This document shows, in pieces, positions 9,564-19,282 of a stretch of DNA of 64,000 nucleotides. Made by a program: the position numbers and the translations under genes. Position 1 is the first letter of the stretch. Each line of letters starts with the position of its first letter. The DNA comes from Psychrobacillus insolitus. GTDB taxonomy: Bacteria > Bacillota > Bacilli > Bacillales_A > Planococcaceae. Below the pieces are notes generated by a model. It ran no database searches. It had not been told where the DNA came from and saw nothing but the letters and a program-made list of their open reading frames with translations. The stretch lies in contig NZ_QKZI01000004.1 of NCBI RefSeq assembly GCF_003254155.1, forward strand, positions 1-64,000, read 5' to 3'.

Positions 9564-9619
9564 AAATTGCCTCCCAAGTAATTATGCTAACTACTAGCGA
9601 GACAAGACATTAGTCGGAC

Positions 9620-10303
9620 TCAAAGATTATTTTGGATTTTCATAATAAAAAGTTCTTCAAGATTTTTACAATCATTTTCACGTAACACATGCTCTAAATT
9701 CCCTTGTGTTATTATGTTTCCTTGATGCAGTAGTAGCACTTCCTCTGCGAGCTCTTGGGCAAAAGAAAGTAAGTGAGTAGAAAATAGCACTGTCTTACCT
9801 AGCTCCTTTTGCTCTAAAACCATTTTTTTAAGCTCCGCAACCCAGTACGGATCTAGTCCATTTGTTGGTTCATCTAATAGTAAAAAATTTGAAGGTCCTA
9901 ATAGTGCTTGTGCTAAGTTTAAGCGTTGGCGCATTCCTTTTGAATAATGACGGACCGTTTGCTTTCTCTCTTCCCAAAGCCCTACTCTCTTTAACACAGT
10001 TTCTTGCTCTGCTTGCCCCACTTTTTTCAATGAGCCTAACAAGTTAATGATCTCTTCTGCTGATAAAGTTAGTGGGAAATCTACATCATCTGGCATATAA
10101 TTAACCGATTGCTCACTACCCCATTCTAGTTGTCCAGAGGTTGGCTTTTCTTGACCAGTCAGTAAACGAATTAGCGTACTTTTTCCAGCTCCATTCCCCC
10201 CAGCAAGCGCAATGATTTCTCCTTCATTCAATAAAAACGAGGCGTCCTTCAAGCCACGATCATTCGAATAGATTCTAGCTATTTTTTGCCCTTTTACAAT
10301 CAT
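9620..10303 (-). CDS. nosF: ABC transporter ATP-binding protein, NosF-like
   Basis: A 227-residue single-domain ABC ATPase: Walker A GGNGAGKST (about residue 35), signature YSKGMRQRLNLAQAL and Walker B LLLDEPTNGLDP. It overlaps the upstream NosY-like permease by 4 bases (ATGA), and both lie behind nosD and two nosL genes, so it is the ATPase of a NosFY-type exporter. In denitrifiers NosDFY supports copper-site assembly of nitrous oxide reductase. No nosZ is present in this window, so another target is possible. Confidence 0.85.
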   Translation of the reverse strand: MIVKGQKIARIYSNDRGLKDASFLLNEGEIIALAGGNGAGKSTLIRLLTGQEKPTSGQLEWGSEQSVNYMPDDVDFPLTLSAEEIINLLGSLKKVGQAEQETVLKRVGLWEERKQTVRHYSKGMRQRLNLAQALLGPSNFLLLDEPTNGLDPYWVAELKKMVLEQKELGKTVLFSTHLLSFAQELAEEVLLLHQGNIITQGNLEHVLRENDCKNLEELFIMKIQNNL

Positions 10304-11115
10304 TCCACTCTCCCCTTTCTATCAAGAATGAAAACAGCGAAGCCTAAAGACAAAATAATCCAGAGGACAGAAAGGCAAGCATAAACGAATAAACCAAATG
10401 GGGAAGAATAGAAATTGGTAAACGAATAAAATGCAGGACCCAAAACAGCCTCCTGTTTAGACAATAAAAAATAACCAAATCTTAGCCACTCTGCAGGATT
10501 TATATGTATATTAACAATCAGCAACTTTTGAAGTACATGTCCGGCAGAAAAAGTGCCAATCGCCATTAATGCATAAGAAAGTAACAGTAGCCAGGAAGCC
10601 CACAGAACAAGCGACAATGCTAATGCATGTAATCGGCTTTTCGCTATCGCACCTATCAGTAAAGCTATTGCAGCAAAGATCAACACGATTAAAAAAGATA
10701 GGACGACGAATACCCAGCTAATCCCTAATTGACCAACGAATGCCCCTGTCCCGATCACGACACTAAAAGATAGAGCGAGCATCACAAAAAAGGACAGTAA
10801 GAGTGCAGCATATTTCCCGAAAACATATTGTCGAAGTGTTATTGGATACGTTTTTAATAGAGACAACCAACCAGACTCAACATCCCCTGCAATACTCATA
10901 CTTCCGATCGTTAATAAAAATAAAGGCAACAAAAAAAGCTGTAAGTTCAAGGCAGCAGCCGATTGACGCGTAAAGCCTTCTACTTCTGGTAAAGCCATTT
11001 GTTGAATAAGGGAAACAGAAGCAAAGACAAAAACAAATAACAAAGCCACCAATTGCATCCAACGACTTCTTAACATTTGCTTCCATTCTAATCGAACAAA
11101 CTTGGAATTAATCAC
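10300..11115 (-). CDS. nosY: ABC transporter permease, NosY-like
   Basis: A 271-residue membrane protein with about six hydrophobic helices, of the ABC-2 permease type, starting from a GTG at 11115 that overlaps the stop of the preceding nosL (GTGA). Family assignment rests mainly on its place between nosL/nosD and nosF and on the motif SGWLSLLKTYPITLRQYVFGKY after the second helix, typical of NosY-type permeases. Confidence 0.8.
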   Translation of the reverse strand: MINSKFVRLEWKQMLRSRWMQLVALLFVFVFASVSLIQQMALPEVEGFTRQSAAALNLQLFLLPLFLLTIGSMSIAGDVESGWLSLLKTYPITLRQYVFGKYAALLLSFFVMLALSFSVVIGTGAFVGQLGISWVFVVLSFLIVLIFAAIALLIGAIAKSRLHALALSLVLWASWLLLLSYALMAIGTFSAGHVLQKLLIVNIHINPAEWLRFGYFLLSKQEAVLGPAFYSFTNFYSSPFGLFVYACLSVLWIILSLGFAVFILDRKGRVE

Positions 11116-11561
11116 TTATTAACACCCCATTCGTGGGTAGCTAACTCTTCTGTTGTGAGCATTTCTCCCTTACCTTCTGTTTCAATCCATTTTTTCGCAG
11201 TCTCTTCGGTAGCGAATGCCAAAACACCATAGGACATAGGTGTCCAAAAATCTTTGTGATAAACAAACGTAGCTTGGTCGACGTCAATCCATTCATTCGT
11301 AGTAGCATCCTTTATGAACCCTGCTCCTTTTTCTCCTTCATTTAACGTAGTAACATACTGAACAAGACAACCTAGATCATCAAACATTTCATAGTCCCCA
11401 TTAGACAATGCCACTTGTCCTGCATATTCCTCATGAACAATACTCATATTACACACTTTACAAACATCCGTTTCGGCAACGATTTCTCGTGGTATAAACT
11501 CTTTTGCTCCACATCCTTGCAATAATAAAACCGTAATAACAAGTGCAACAAATTTCTTCAT
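11112..11561 (-). CDS. nosL: NosL-family copper lipoprotein (second copy)
   Basis: A 149-residue lipoprotein. The signal peptide ends in the lipobox LLLQGCG; the NosL copper motif is CKVCNM (CxxCxM) and a second signature is FDDLGCLVQY. The ATG at 11561 is preceded by AAAGGAAG and overlaps the nosD stop by 4 bases; an earlier in-frame ATG at 11582 lies upstream of that binding site. NosL binds Cu(I) and delivers it to apo-NosZ in denitrifiers. It differs clearly from the first nosL, so the operon carries two diverged copies. Confidence 0.9.
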   Translation of the reverse strand: MKKFVALVITVLLLQGCGAKEFIPREIVAETDVCKVCNMSIVHEEYAGQVALSNGDYEMFDDLGCLVQYVTTLNEGEKGAGFIKDATTNEWIDVDQATFVYHKDFWTPMSYGVLAFATEETAKKWIETEGKGEMLTTEELATHEWGVNK

Positions 11562-12850
11562 ATCAATGCTTCCTTTCTCCATAATCCAATTAGACCTAAA
11601 ACTAAAAGCAAAGCCCCTATCAATTGAGCGAAATTGATCTGCTTATCTTCTCGTTTTTGCGTGGTCATGGACATTTTAGGCTCTTCGTCGATTAATACCG
11701 TTCCTGTTTGTTTTGTTTGACTATCCAACTCATTCAATAGAACAACAGCGGGCGCCTCTACGAAATATTGATATACTGGTTTTCTAACCATCCATTGTCC
11801 AAAACTTTGAACAGCTGAATAAGGTGTGTCTCCAATACCATCTTCCTCCATATCTAGCCCTTGATAATCATCATAATAGTTTCGATGAATTATCCCTCCA
11901 TTTTCATCAGAGCGCAGATTAACTATATTCCCAGAAAACTCATTATTCGTAACCTTCGTCTCTTTTGCTGACTTGACTAAGGTAACGCCTGTTTGATTTG
12001 TCCTAAATTGATTATTTTTTACGATAGAATCAGAAATCGACTGCAAAGATAAGCCTACAGTATTGGAGACAAGTTCATTATTTTCAATATTAATATGCTT
12101 TCCTTCAAACAAAATCATGCCACTTCCATTTAACTCTTGATGATCATAAATAAAATTATGAACTATGTCCGTATTATTCGTCATCATTATCATCATGCCC
12201 GTAACATTTTCTTGAAATTCATTGTCTGACGCTCTGGCATAGTCTACATACATAATGTGGATACCATATCTACTAGACGAAACATGATTTCCAACTAGTT
12301 TTAATTGCTCCACCCTTTCCATATAAAACCCATCTTGTACATCATGAATCGTTGTATTATATATTTCGATTTGGTCCGAGTCATAAATGGATAGTCCATT
12401 TCCTTTTTCAGAAAAATGCGCCGATAAACCTGTAATCGTTAAATTGCTTAGATACAGTTTCCTTGCCCGCTCTGCCTTCACGCCACTCGTTACATTCGTC
12501 ATCTTCACTTCTTCTATCGCTATATTTTTAACATCCTTCATATGGATTCCACTATTTCCGTCTCCATTACCTTGTCCATGAAGCGTTAGAGATTGTATCT
12601 TTACATTTTCCGTTTCTGTTACTGAAATAATCGGTTTTTCGCCGTCCCCTTCTATAATCACATCTCCGTTGCCAACTAAAGAAATTTCTTTTTGAATGGT
12701 AATAGGACCACTATAAACACCTGCAGGAATTTGTAGTTCCTCTCCAGACAATGATTGATTAATGAGTTTCTGCAGGTCAAGTTCATCTGCACGAGCTTCG
12801 AATGGGAAAAAAATAGCAAACAAGAAACCGAGTACCATTATTCTTTTCAC
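11558..12850 (-). CDS. nosD: NosD-like exported beta-helix protein
   Basis: A 430-residue protein with a signal peptide (about 1-22), a right-handed parallel beta-helix made of repeated strands (for example VKNNQFRTNQTGVTLVKS), the NosD-like GIGDTPY stretch and one C-terminal transmembrane helix (about 408-425). The GTG start at 12850 follows AGAGGT at 7 bases. NosD is the extracytoplasmic partner of the NosFY transporter. The C-terminal anchor suits a Gram-positive cell without a periplasm. Confidence 0.9.
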   Translation of the reverse strand: MKRIMVLGFLFAIFFPFEARADELDLQKLINQSLSGEELQIPAGVYSGPITIQKEISLVGNGDVIIEGDGEKPIISVTETENVKIQSLTLHGQGNGDGNSGIHMKDVKNIAIEEVKMTNVTSGVKAERARKLYLSNLTITGLSAHFSEKGNGLSIYDSDQIEIYNTTIHDVQDGFYMERVEQLKLVGNHVSSSRYGIHIMYVDYARASDNEFQENVTGMMIMMTNNTDIVHNFIYDHQELNGSGMILFEGKHINIENNELVSNTVGLSLQSISDSIVKNNQFRTNQTGVTLVKSAKETKVTNNEFSGNIVNLRSDENGGIIHRNYYDDYQGLDMEEDGIGDTPYSAVQSFGQWMVRKPVYQYFVEAPAVVLLNELDSQTKQTGTVLIDEEPKMSMTTQKREDKQINFAQLIGALLLVLGLIGLWRKEALI

Positions 12851-12926
12851 AACAAGGACCTCTCCCTTTTAATAGGTAAATGGACTAGAGTTCAAAACTC
12901 TAGCCCCACCCTCTTATTTGCAATTT

Positions 12927-13547
12927 TTATTTTTGTTCGCTTGCTTCTGCGTCTGGCATGTCATGCATTTGTTCGCTACCTTCCGCATTTTTCATTTTTT
13001 CCATTTTCATCAAATGGCGTTCATGAGAAACAACATCAATAGCTGCTACTTCCGTTAGTGCAGATCCAGCATTTTCTTTCATAAATTCATCTGCATTATT
13101 TTGCTCTTTAAAAAATACATAACCGTAATTCATCGGTGTTTTAATATCTGCTTTTACAATGATTGCATCTTCTAGAGTAAGCCAGTCTTTCGTTGTATAA
13201 TCTCGAACAAATTTCTCCATTTCTACTCCGTCTATCCGTTCTTGGTTTAACATACAACCTACATCATCAAAGAAAGTATTTGTCCCGTCGCTTTTTATTC
13301 CTTGCGCTGTGAATACACCTAACTCATGAGTTGCATCATACACAGTCATTTGACAGTATTCACAAACTGTACCTGCTTCTGGTTCCATCAATCTTTCATC
13401 TACTGCCGCTACCACTTCTGTAACTACTGGAGTAGATTCTACTACTTTCTCTTCTTCTTTAGCATCCTTTGTATTTGTTTCTGTTTGACCACAAGCGGTA
13501 AGCATAAGAACAGTCATAAATAGTAGTAATCCAATTATTTTTTTCAT
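12927..13547 (-). CDS. nosL: NosL-family copper lipoprotein (first copy)
   Basis: A 206-residue lipoprotein with the lipobox MLTACG, the copper motif CEYCQM and the FFDDVGCM signature. Its C-terminal tail is rich in Met and His (HLMKMEKMK, EQMHDMPDA), suggesting extra copper binding. It starts the nos operon. The ATG at 13547 is chosen; a TTG one codon earlier (13550) is an alternative because GGGG lies 7 bases from it. Confidence 0.9.
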   Translation of the reverse strand: MKKIIGLLLFMTVLMLTACGQTETNTKDAKEEEKVVESTPVVTEVVAAVDERLMEPEAGTVCEYCQMTVYDATHELGVFTAQGIKSDGTNTFFDDVGCMLNQERIDGVEMEKFVRDYTTKDWLTLEDAIIVKADIKTPMNYGYVFFKEQNNADEFMKENAGSALTEVAAIDVVSHERHLMKMEKMKNAEGSEQMHDMPDAEASEQK

Positions 13548-13637
13548 CAAACATTCGCCCCTTTCATTCTTGTTTCAGTTTACATAATAAATGTGAAATT
13601 AAATAAAAGTTAGTTCGTCTATATTAAGGCGATAATG

Positions 13638-13690
13638 TGAAAAAAAAGAAAAGTTTTGAATCTCTATCAAAAGAGATTCAAAACTTTTCT
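13638..13690 (-). terminator. intrinsic terminator of pncB-nadE
   Basis: A 15-bp perfect stem AAGTTTTGAATCTCT (13651-13665) with its complement (13673-13687) is followed on the minus strand by TTTTCTTTTTTTT, right after the nadE stop. Confidence 0.85.
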
Positions 13691-14517
13691 TATTTCCAAA
13701 AATCATCAAACACCGTAATCGGCAAATGTCGTTTATGCATCGAACGATTGTATAATCCTTCAATTTTTTCTTGCGCTTCCTGAGATACCTTTTTACCTTC
13801 TAAGTAATCATCTATTTCATCATATGTTACACCTAGAGCTACTTCATCTGGAAGTGCAGGTCGATTCTCTTCTAAATCTGCAGTAGGTACTTTTAAGTAT
13901 AATTGTTCAGGGCACCCTAGATGCTTCAACAACTGCTTTCCTTGTCTTTTGTTTAAACGGAAAATGGGAGTTAAATCGGCTCCACCATCTCCAAATTTTG
14001 TATAAAAGCCAGTCACTGCTTCCGCTGCATGATCTGTTCCAAGAACAATTCCATTATGCATTGCAGCTATTGAATATTGAGCTTTCATACGCTCTCTTGC
14101 TTTTTCATTTCCTTTTGCAAAATCAGAAAGAGTGATTTCTGCCTCTTCAAGGGCACGAACACTTGCATCCACTGCTTCTTTAATATTAACCGTCACTCGT
14201 TTAGATGGTTGGATAAAATCAAGTGCCATTTGACGTTCTTCTTCATCAAATTGCACACCAAAAGGTAAACTCACTGCGATAAATGTGTACTTGTCTTCTC
14301 CAGCTTCTGCATTCAACTCATCAATTGCTAACTGAGCAAGCTTCCCTGCTAAAGTTGAATCTTGTCCACCTGAAATTCCAAGCACCATGCTTTTTAAAAA
14401 AGGATGCTTTGTTAAATAAGCTTTCATAAAGTCAATACTTACGCGAACTTCAAATTCTACATCAATTTCTGGCCTTACTTGCAGCGCCTCAATAATTTCT
14501 AATTGTTTAGATGACAT
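13690..14517 (-). CDS. nadE: NH3-dependent NAD+ synthetase
   Basis: A 275-residue homodimeric enzyme that amidates deamido-NAD to NAD with ATP and ammonia. The P-loop [14 protein letters not shown] and the C-terminal [14 protein letters not shown] identify it. There is no glutaminase domain, so it is the short ammonia-dependent form, matching B. subtilis NadE in length. It starts 2 bases after pncB, forming a nicotinate salvage operon. Confidence 0.96.
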   Translation of the reverse strand: MSSKQLEIIEALQVRPEIDVEFEVRVSIDFMKAYLTKHPFLKSMVLGISGGQDSTLAGKLAQLAIDELNAEAGEDKYTFIAVSLPFGVQFDEEERQMALDFIQPSKRVTVNIKEAVDASVRALEEAEITLSDFAKGNEKARERMKAQYSIAAMHNGIVLGTDHAAEAVTGFYTKFGDGGADLTPIFRLNKRQGKQLLKHLGCPEQLYLKVPTADLEENRPALPDEVALGVTYDEIDDYLEGKKVSQEAQEKIEGLYNRSMHKRHLPITVFDDFWK

Positions 14518-14519
14518 GA

Positions 14520-16001
14520 TTACAAGCCTCCATTTTGCGCACTAAAACTATGTTCCATTTCTTTTACTTCTTCAATATTACGCATTTTATTATCCCAACA
14601 CTTTTGACTTAGATCTACTGGATATTCTTCTGGATTAAGTGAACGTTTGTATTCTTCCCAAAGTAAATCTAAGTTATCATGTGCATACTGTTGCATATCT
14701 TTTAAGTCCGGGTTTTCATAAACCACTTGTCCCTTTTCAATCACCTTCACATGTAACTCTTTCGCTTCAAAGTTCGTTACAAATTTAGAGACAAAAGTAT
14801 GAACCGGATGGAACATCTTTAAGCGTACTTCATGTGTTGGATCTTCATCATGCAACGCAATATAGTCGCCTTCTGCTTTACCATTTTCTTTATCAATAAT
14901 GCGATACAGTTTTTTCTGACCAGGTGTAGTCACTTTTTCTGTAGTTGAAGAAATTTTGATCGTATCTTCCATCACACCTTTATCATTTTCAATGGAAACA
15001 ATCTTATACACTGCTCCAAGTGCAGGTTGATCATACGCTGTTATGAGTTTCGTTCCGATTCCCCAACTATCTACTTTGGCACCTTGTGCTTTTAAGTTCA
15101 AAATAGTGTATTCATCTAAATCATTCGAAACAATAATTTTTGCATCTGTAAACCCAGCTTTATCCAGCATCTTTCTAGCTTCTTTTGAAAGGAATGAAAT
15201 ATCGCCAGAATCTAATCGAATTCCTATAAAGTTAATGGAATCTCCTAGCTCTTTTGCTACTTTAATGGCAGTTGGAACTCCTGTTTTCAATGTATTATAT
15301 GTGTCTACTAAAAAGACGCAATCTTTATGTCGTTTTGCATATGAATGGAAAGCATCATATTCGCTTTTATATGCTTGCACAAGTGAATGTGCATGTGTTC
15401 CTGAAACAGGAATACCAAACATTTTACCCGCGCGTACATTACTTGTAGACTCAACTCCACCGATAAATGCTGCTCGAGCACCCCAAAGTGCTGCATCCAT
15501 CTCATGTGCACGTCGTGATCCAAACTCCATTACTATTTCATCTTTTACAACTTGTTTTATACGAGATCCTTTTGTTGCGATTAACGTTTGGTAGTTAACG
15601 ATATTTAAAAGAGCTGTTTCTACTAACTGCGCTTCCACTAATGTAGATTCAATGCGCATGATTGGCTCATTTGGAAAAACCAGCTCACCTTCAACCATTG
15701 AATAGACATCCCCTGTAAAACGAACCGTACGTAAATAATCGATAAAATCTTCTTTGTATCCAAGTTCAGTATGCAAATAATCTAAATCGCTTTCTGTAAA
15801 ATGAAACTCTTTTAAATAATCAAGACATCTTTCTAATCCGGCAAAAATACCGTATCCATTTCCAAAAGGAAGCTTACGGAAAAACAATTCAAAAACGGCT
15901 TTTTGTTCATGCATATTGTCGGCCCAATAAGATTCTGCCATATTAATTTGGTATAAATCAGTATGTAAAGCAAGTCCGTCGTCTGGATAATTTTTTTTCA
16001 T
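14520..16001 (-). CDS. pncB: nicotinate phosphoribosyltransferase
   Basis: A 493-residue enzyme that makes nicotinate mononucleotide from nicotinate and PRPP, the entry step of NAD salvage. The N-terminal [16 protein letters not shown], the active-site [19 protein letters not shown] and the phosphate-binding IRLDSGDI motifs are present. AAGGGG lies 9 bases before the ATG. It is co-transcribed with nadE. The length fits the Gram-positive PncB2-type group. Confidence 0.95.
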   Translation of the reverse strand: MKKNYPDDGLALHTDLYQINMAESYWADNMHEQKAVFELFFRKLPFGNGYGIFAGLERCLDYLKEFHFTESDLDYLHTELGYKEDFIDYLRTVRFTGDVYSMVEGELVFPNEPIMRIESTLVEAQLVETALLNIVNYQTLIATKGSRIKQVVKDEIVMEFGSRRAHEMDAALWGARAAFIGGVESTSNVRAGKMFGIPVSGTHAHSLVQAYKSEYDAFHSYAKRHKDCVFLVDTYNTLKTGVPTAIKVAKELGDSINFIGIRLDSGDISFLSKEARKMLDKAGFTDAKIIVSNDLDEYTILNLKAQGAKVDSWGIGTKLITAYDQPALGAVYKIVSIENDKGVMEDTIKISSTTEKVTTPGQKKLYRIIDKENGKAEGDYIALHDEDPTHEVRLKMFHPVHTFVSKFVTNFEAKELHVKVIEKGQVVYENPDLKDMQQYAHDNLDLLWEEYKRSLNPEEYPVDLSQKCWDNKMRNIEEVKEMEHSFSAQNGGL

Positions 16002-16130
16002 TTCAAAATCCCCTTTTTCCTAACTATTGAACATAGTATACACTATTTACACAATTGCTTGGTATATCTAACACAAAATAATCAGAAAAAACCTGCTCCT
16101 TTGAGCGCGATAAACTTATATACTTTTTTA

Positions 16131-16171
16131 TCAAAAAAAACTGTTCAAGAAGTCTCCTTCTCAAACAGTTT
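16131..16171 (-). terminator. intrinsic terminator of the aminotransferase gene
   Basis: The minus strand forms AAACTGTTTGAGAAG / CTTCTTGAACAGTT with a GAGA-type loop, followed by eight T, 14 bases after the stop at 16185. Confidence 0.85.
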
Positions 16172-16184
16172 CTAAGTCTTACTA

Positions 16185-17465
16185 TTATTTTATTAAGTCG
16201 GTACAACCTCGATAAATTAACTCAAACAATTCCTCGATATCACTTTCTTCTACACATGAAAAGGCTACGCGGATATCTGTGTTATTGCTCGCAATAACAC
16301 CAACTCCGTATTGATCAAGTAAGTGTAGACGAAGTGTTTCGGCATCTAAATTATTTAGTTTCAAACACATGAAATAGCCAGAGTTAAACGGATAATAAGT
16401 CCAAACATCTGCAAACTTCTCATTTGCTAATACTTGTTTAGTTTTAACTGCACGGCCTTTCATAATTTGGAACTTCTCTTCTTTTTCTTTTTGGAAATCA
16501 GGAGATTGTAGAGATTCCAAAATTATTGTTTGAGATAATGATGGTCCACTAGAAATCGTACCTCGAATAATCCCTTTTGTTTTTTGTTCCAAACCATCTA
16601 ATACAGCTGGAGTAGCAGCGTATGTGATGAAACCAACGCGTAATCCCCAAACATAGTTTTCTTTTGTAGCTCCATCTATTTTTACGGGTAAAATGTTTGG
16701 ATGTGTATCAGCTAATAATCCAAAAATTGATTCTTTAATAGTATCTTCGTAGAACAGGCCAAAGTATGCATCGTCTAGTAAAACAACTAATTTCAAGCCA
16801 TTTTCAGCTGCTTCTATTAAAGCTTCTACGATCGCTTCTGCATCTTGAACAGAAGGTGTAAAACCAGTAGGATTATTCGGGAAGTTTAATAGAACAATTG
16901 CTTTATCTGTTTGTTTTGCAAGTGTTTCACGGAAAGCTTCTACATGGAATCCGCCTTCTTCATTGAATAAGGGAAACGTCGCAACTTTACCGCCTCTTCT
17001 TACTTGGAAAACAGTATTGTAGTTGCCCCAATATTGTTCAGTTGTCACCAATACATCCCCTGGGTTTACAAATAGATCTGCAATAATACTTAAACCATGT
17101 GTTAATGCATTTGTTACGATTGGTAAACCAATTGATTTATTTTGCATCGATGGATTTTCAGCAAGTTGCTTTTCTTGCCATTTTAAACGCAGCGCTTGAC
17201 TCCCTTGAGGAGGTGCATAAGGGAAAATATCTTTTGCCTTGTATGCTAGTTTTTCTTGAATATGACGGAAATGCATTGGTTCACCGTTTTCAATGGCAAT
17301 TCCAATTGTTGCATTAAAGCGATGTGCTTTAGCTCCTGCTTCAGCACTTTGGCTCAGGATACCTTTAGGATAATACAAATTTTGTCCTAAATCAGATAAC
17401 ATATCAAAAATTGCAGGATTTTCTTGTTGCATTTTTTCATTTAATTGTACGGCTAAAGCATTCAT
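16185..17465 (-). CDS. PLP-dependent class I/II aminotransferase
   Basis: A 426-residue fold-type I aminotransferase. The PLP lysine lies in VKIDGATKENYVWGLRVGF (K followed by the G-R motif), the cofactor Asp in LLDDAYFG and the Asn in NFPNNPTGF. The ATG follows GGAGG at 8 bases. It resembles the aspartate/aromatic group, but its substrate cannot be told from sequence alone. It stands alone between two terminator-bounded units. Confidence 0.88.
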   Translation of the reverse strand: MNALAVQLNEKMQQENPAIFDMLSDLGQNLYYPKGILSQSAEAGAKAHRFNATIGIAIENGEPMHFRHIQEKLAYKAKDIFPYAPPQGSQALRLKWQEKQLAENPSMQNKSIGLPIVTNALTHGLSIIADLFVNPGDVLVTTEQYWGNYNTVFQVRRGGKVATFPLFNEEGGFHVEAFRETLAKQTDKAIVLLNFPNNPTGFTPSVQDAEAIVEALIEAAENGLKLVVLLDDAYFGLFYEDTIKESIFGLLADTHPNILPVKIDGATKENYVWGLRVGFITYAATPAVLDGLEQKTKGIIRGTISSGPSLSQTIILESLQSPDFQKEKEEKFQIMKGRAVKTKQVLANEKFADVWTYYPFNSGYFMCLKLNNLDAETLRLHLLDQYGVGVIASNNTDIRVAFSCVEESDIEELFELIYRGCTDLIK

Positions 17466-17568
17466 CTATAGTACCTCCATCATAGTAGTTAATATACTAA
17501 ATATTGTACTCTATTTAGCTAAAGTATTGAAGCCTCTTTGGAAAGATTATGAATATTTCATAAGTGAG

Positions 17569-18324
17569 TCACGATTTTAACTCCAAAATGACTGGACAAT
17601 GGTCGCTCCCAAGAACATCTGTATCAATCGAAGCATCCAATAAATAAGTTGCTAATCTTTCAGAAGCAATAAAATAATCAATTCTCCAACCTATATTACG
17701 CTCCCTCACTTTACTCATATACGACCACCAGGAATACATATCTTCTTGTTCTGGATAAAAGTAACGGAATGTATCTATAAATCCATCCGCCAGTAAATTG
17801 GTCATCTTGCCTCTTTCTTCTATTGTAAAACCGGAGTTCCCTCTATTAGATTTAGCATTTTTCAAATCTATTTCCTCGTGAGCCACATTTAAGTCCCCGC
17901 ACATGATTACTGGCTTCACCACGTCCAACTTTTTCAAATACTGGCGCATCTCATCTTCCCATTCGAGACGATATGGAAGTCTTGTTAAATCACGCTTTGC
18001 ATTAGGTGTGTACACATTTACTAAATAAAAACGTTCAAATTCAAGCGTAATAATTCTTCCCTCTTCTTCATTATCTAAATCTCCCACGCCATATTTTACA
18101 GAGATTGGTTTCTCTTTCGTAAATATAGCCGTCCCGGAATACCCTTTTTTCACTGCATAATTCCAATATTGATTATACCCATCTAGCTGCAAATCTATTT
18201 GGCCTTCCTGTAATTTTGTTTCCTGCAAACAAAAAATGTCGGCATTTACTTCATGGAAATAATCTAAAAATCCTTTTTTTACACAAGCTCGAATACCATT
18301 TACATTCCAAGATACTAGCTTCAT
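17569..18324 (-). CDS. exoA: exodeoxyribonuclease III / AP endonuclease ExoA
   Basis: A 251-residue Mg-dependent nuclease of the EEP superfamily that cuts abasic sites in base excision repair. The N-terminal SWNVNGIRAC, the catalytic Glu in LQETKLQEGQ, the Tyr in YTPNAKRDL, GDLNVAHEEIDL and the final SDHCPVILEL motifs are complete. The length matches B. subtilis ExoA (252). Confidence 0.95.
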   Translation of the reverse strand: MKLVSWNVNGIRACVKKGFLDYFHEVNADIFCLQETKLQEGQIDLQLDGYNQYWNYAVKKGYSGTAIFTKEKPISVKYGVGDLDNEEEGRIITLEFERFYLVNVYTPNAKRDLTRLPYRLEWEDEMRQYLKKLDVVKPVIMCGDLNVAHEEIDLKNAKSNRGNSGFTIEERGKMTNLLADGFIDTFRYFYPEQEDMYSWWSYMSKVRERNIGWRIDYFIASERLATYLLDASIDTDVLGSDHCPVILELKS

Positions 18325-18415
18325 CTATATTCCTCCCAAAACAAAAACCTAATCTAAATACTTCTTTAGTATATAGGATATCAAATCTATCCATAATATG
18401 TTGCAAGCAAAGTAA

Positions 18416-18444
18416 TTGATTTACTGAATTGATAGGTGTATATT
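18416..18444 (+). promoter_or_regulatory. sigma-A promoter of the SDR gene
   Basis: TTGATT (18416-18421), a 17-base spacer and TATATT (18439-18444) lie about 50 bases before the start. Confidence 0.7.
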
Positions 18445-18496
18445 TATCTCACATTCAAGATGTTCAATGATTAGACACAAGAGAGGGAGATATATT

Positions 18497-19282
18497 ATGA
18501 GTAACCGTTTTGAAGAAAAAGTTATATTAATGACAGGAGCAGGTTCTGGTTTAGGACAAGTGAGTGCTATTCAAGTAGCCAAAGAAGGGGCAAAACTCGC
18601 TTTAGTAGATTTAAATAAAGATGGATTAGAAGCAACAAAAAAACTAATTTTAGAAGTTGCACCAGAAGCTGAAGTACTTTTAATAACAGCTAACGTAGCA
18701 GATGAAGTCGCGGTAAAAAATTATGTAGACGAAACTGTTAAAACCTATGGACGAATTGATGGATTCTTTAACAATGCTGGAATCGAAGGAAAACAAAATC
18801 TGACAGAAGATTTCGGTATTGATGAATTCCAAAAAGTAATTTCTATTAACTTGAATGGTGTATTCTACGGTATGAAATATGTGTTAGCCGTGATGAAAGA
18901 ACAAGGTTCTGGTTCTATTGTGAATACAGCTTCTGTTGGTGGTATTCGTGGAGTCGGTAATCAGTCAGGTTACTCTGCAAGTAAACACGGTGTTGTCGGT
19001 TTAACTAGAAACTCCGCTATTGAATATGGGCAATTTGGCGTAAGTATTAAAGCAATTGCACCCGGAGCTATTATGACACCAATGGTTGAAAATTCATTGA
19101 AACAAATGGGTGGAGATAACTGGGAAGAGGCTGGTAAAGAATTTGTTAAAGTTAACCCAATGCAACGTTTTGGTATACCACAAGAAGTTGCTTATTTAGT
19201 AGCGTTCTTATTATCCGATCAAGCAAACTTCATCAATGCAGCAGTTATTCCAATTGACGGTGGACAATCTTACAAATATTAA
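18497..19282 (+). CDS. short-chain dehydrogenase/reductase
   Basis: A 261-residue classical SDR with an NAD(P)-binding TGAGSGLG motif, NNAG, catalytic Ser (TASVGG) and YSASKHG. An acidic residue after beta-2 (ALVDLNK) favours NAD over NADP. The start is the ATG at 18497 behind GAGGGAGA; the longer in-frame start at 18467 lies before that site. It is monocistronic, with its own promoter. Substrate unknown; such genes are often labelled glucose 1-dehydrogenase or 2,5-dichloro-cyclohexadiene dehydrogenase by similarity. Confidence 0.9.
   Translation: MSNRFEEKVILMTGAGSGLGQVSAIQVAKEGAKLALVDLNKDGLEATKKLILEVAPEAEVLLITANVADEVAVKNYVDETVKTYGRIDGFFNNAGIEGKQNLTEDFGIDEFQKVISINLNGVFYGMKYVLAVMKEQGSGSIVNTASVGGIRGVGNQSGYSASKHGVVGLTRNSAIEYGQFGVSIKAIAPGAIMTPMVENSLKQMGGDNWEEAGKEFVKVNPMQRFGIPQEVAYLVAFLLSDQANFINAAVIPIDGGQSYKY

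Noticed and set aside
15043-15594. 183-residue frame antisense to pncB
   Set aside because: It lies entirely inside a well-supported gene on the other strand and its codon use mirrors that gene.
9620-16001. nosZ gene hidden near the nos operon
   Set aside because: No reading frame of suitable size with CuA or CuZ motifs exists here on either strand; all long frames are assigned.
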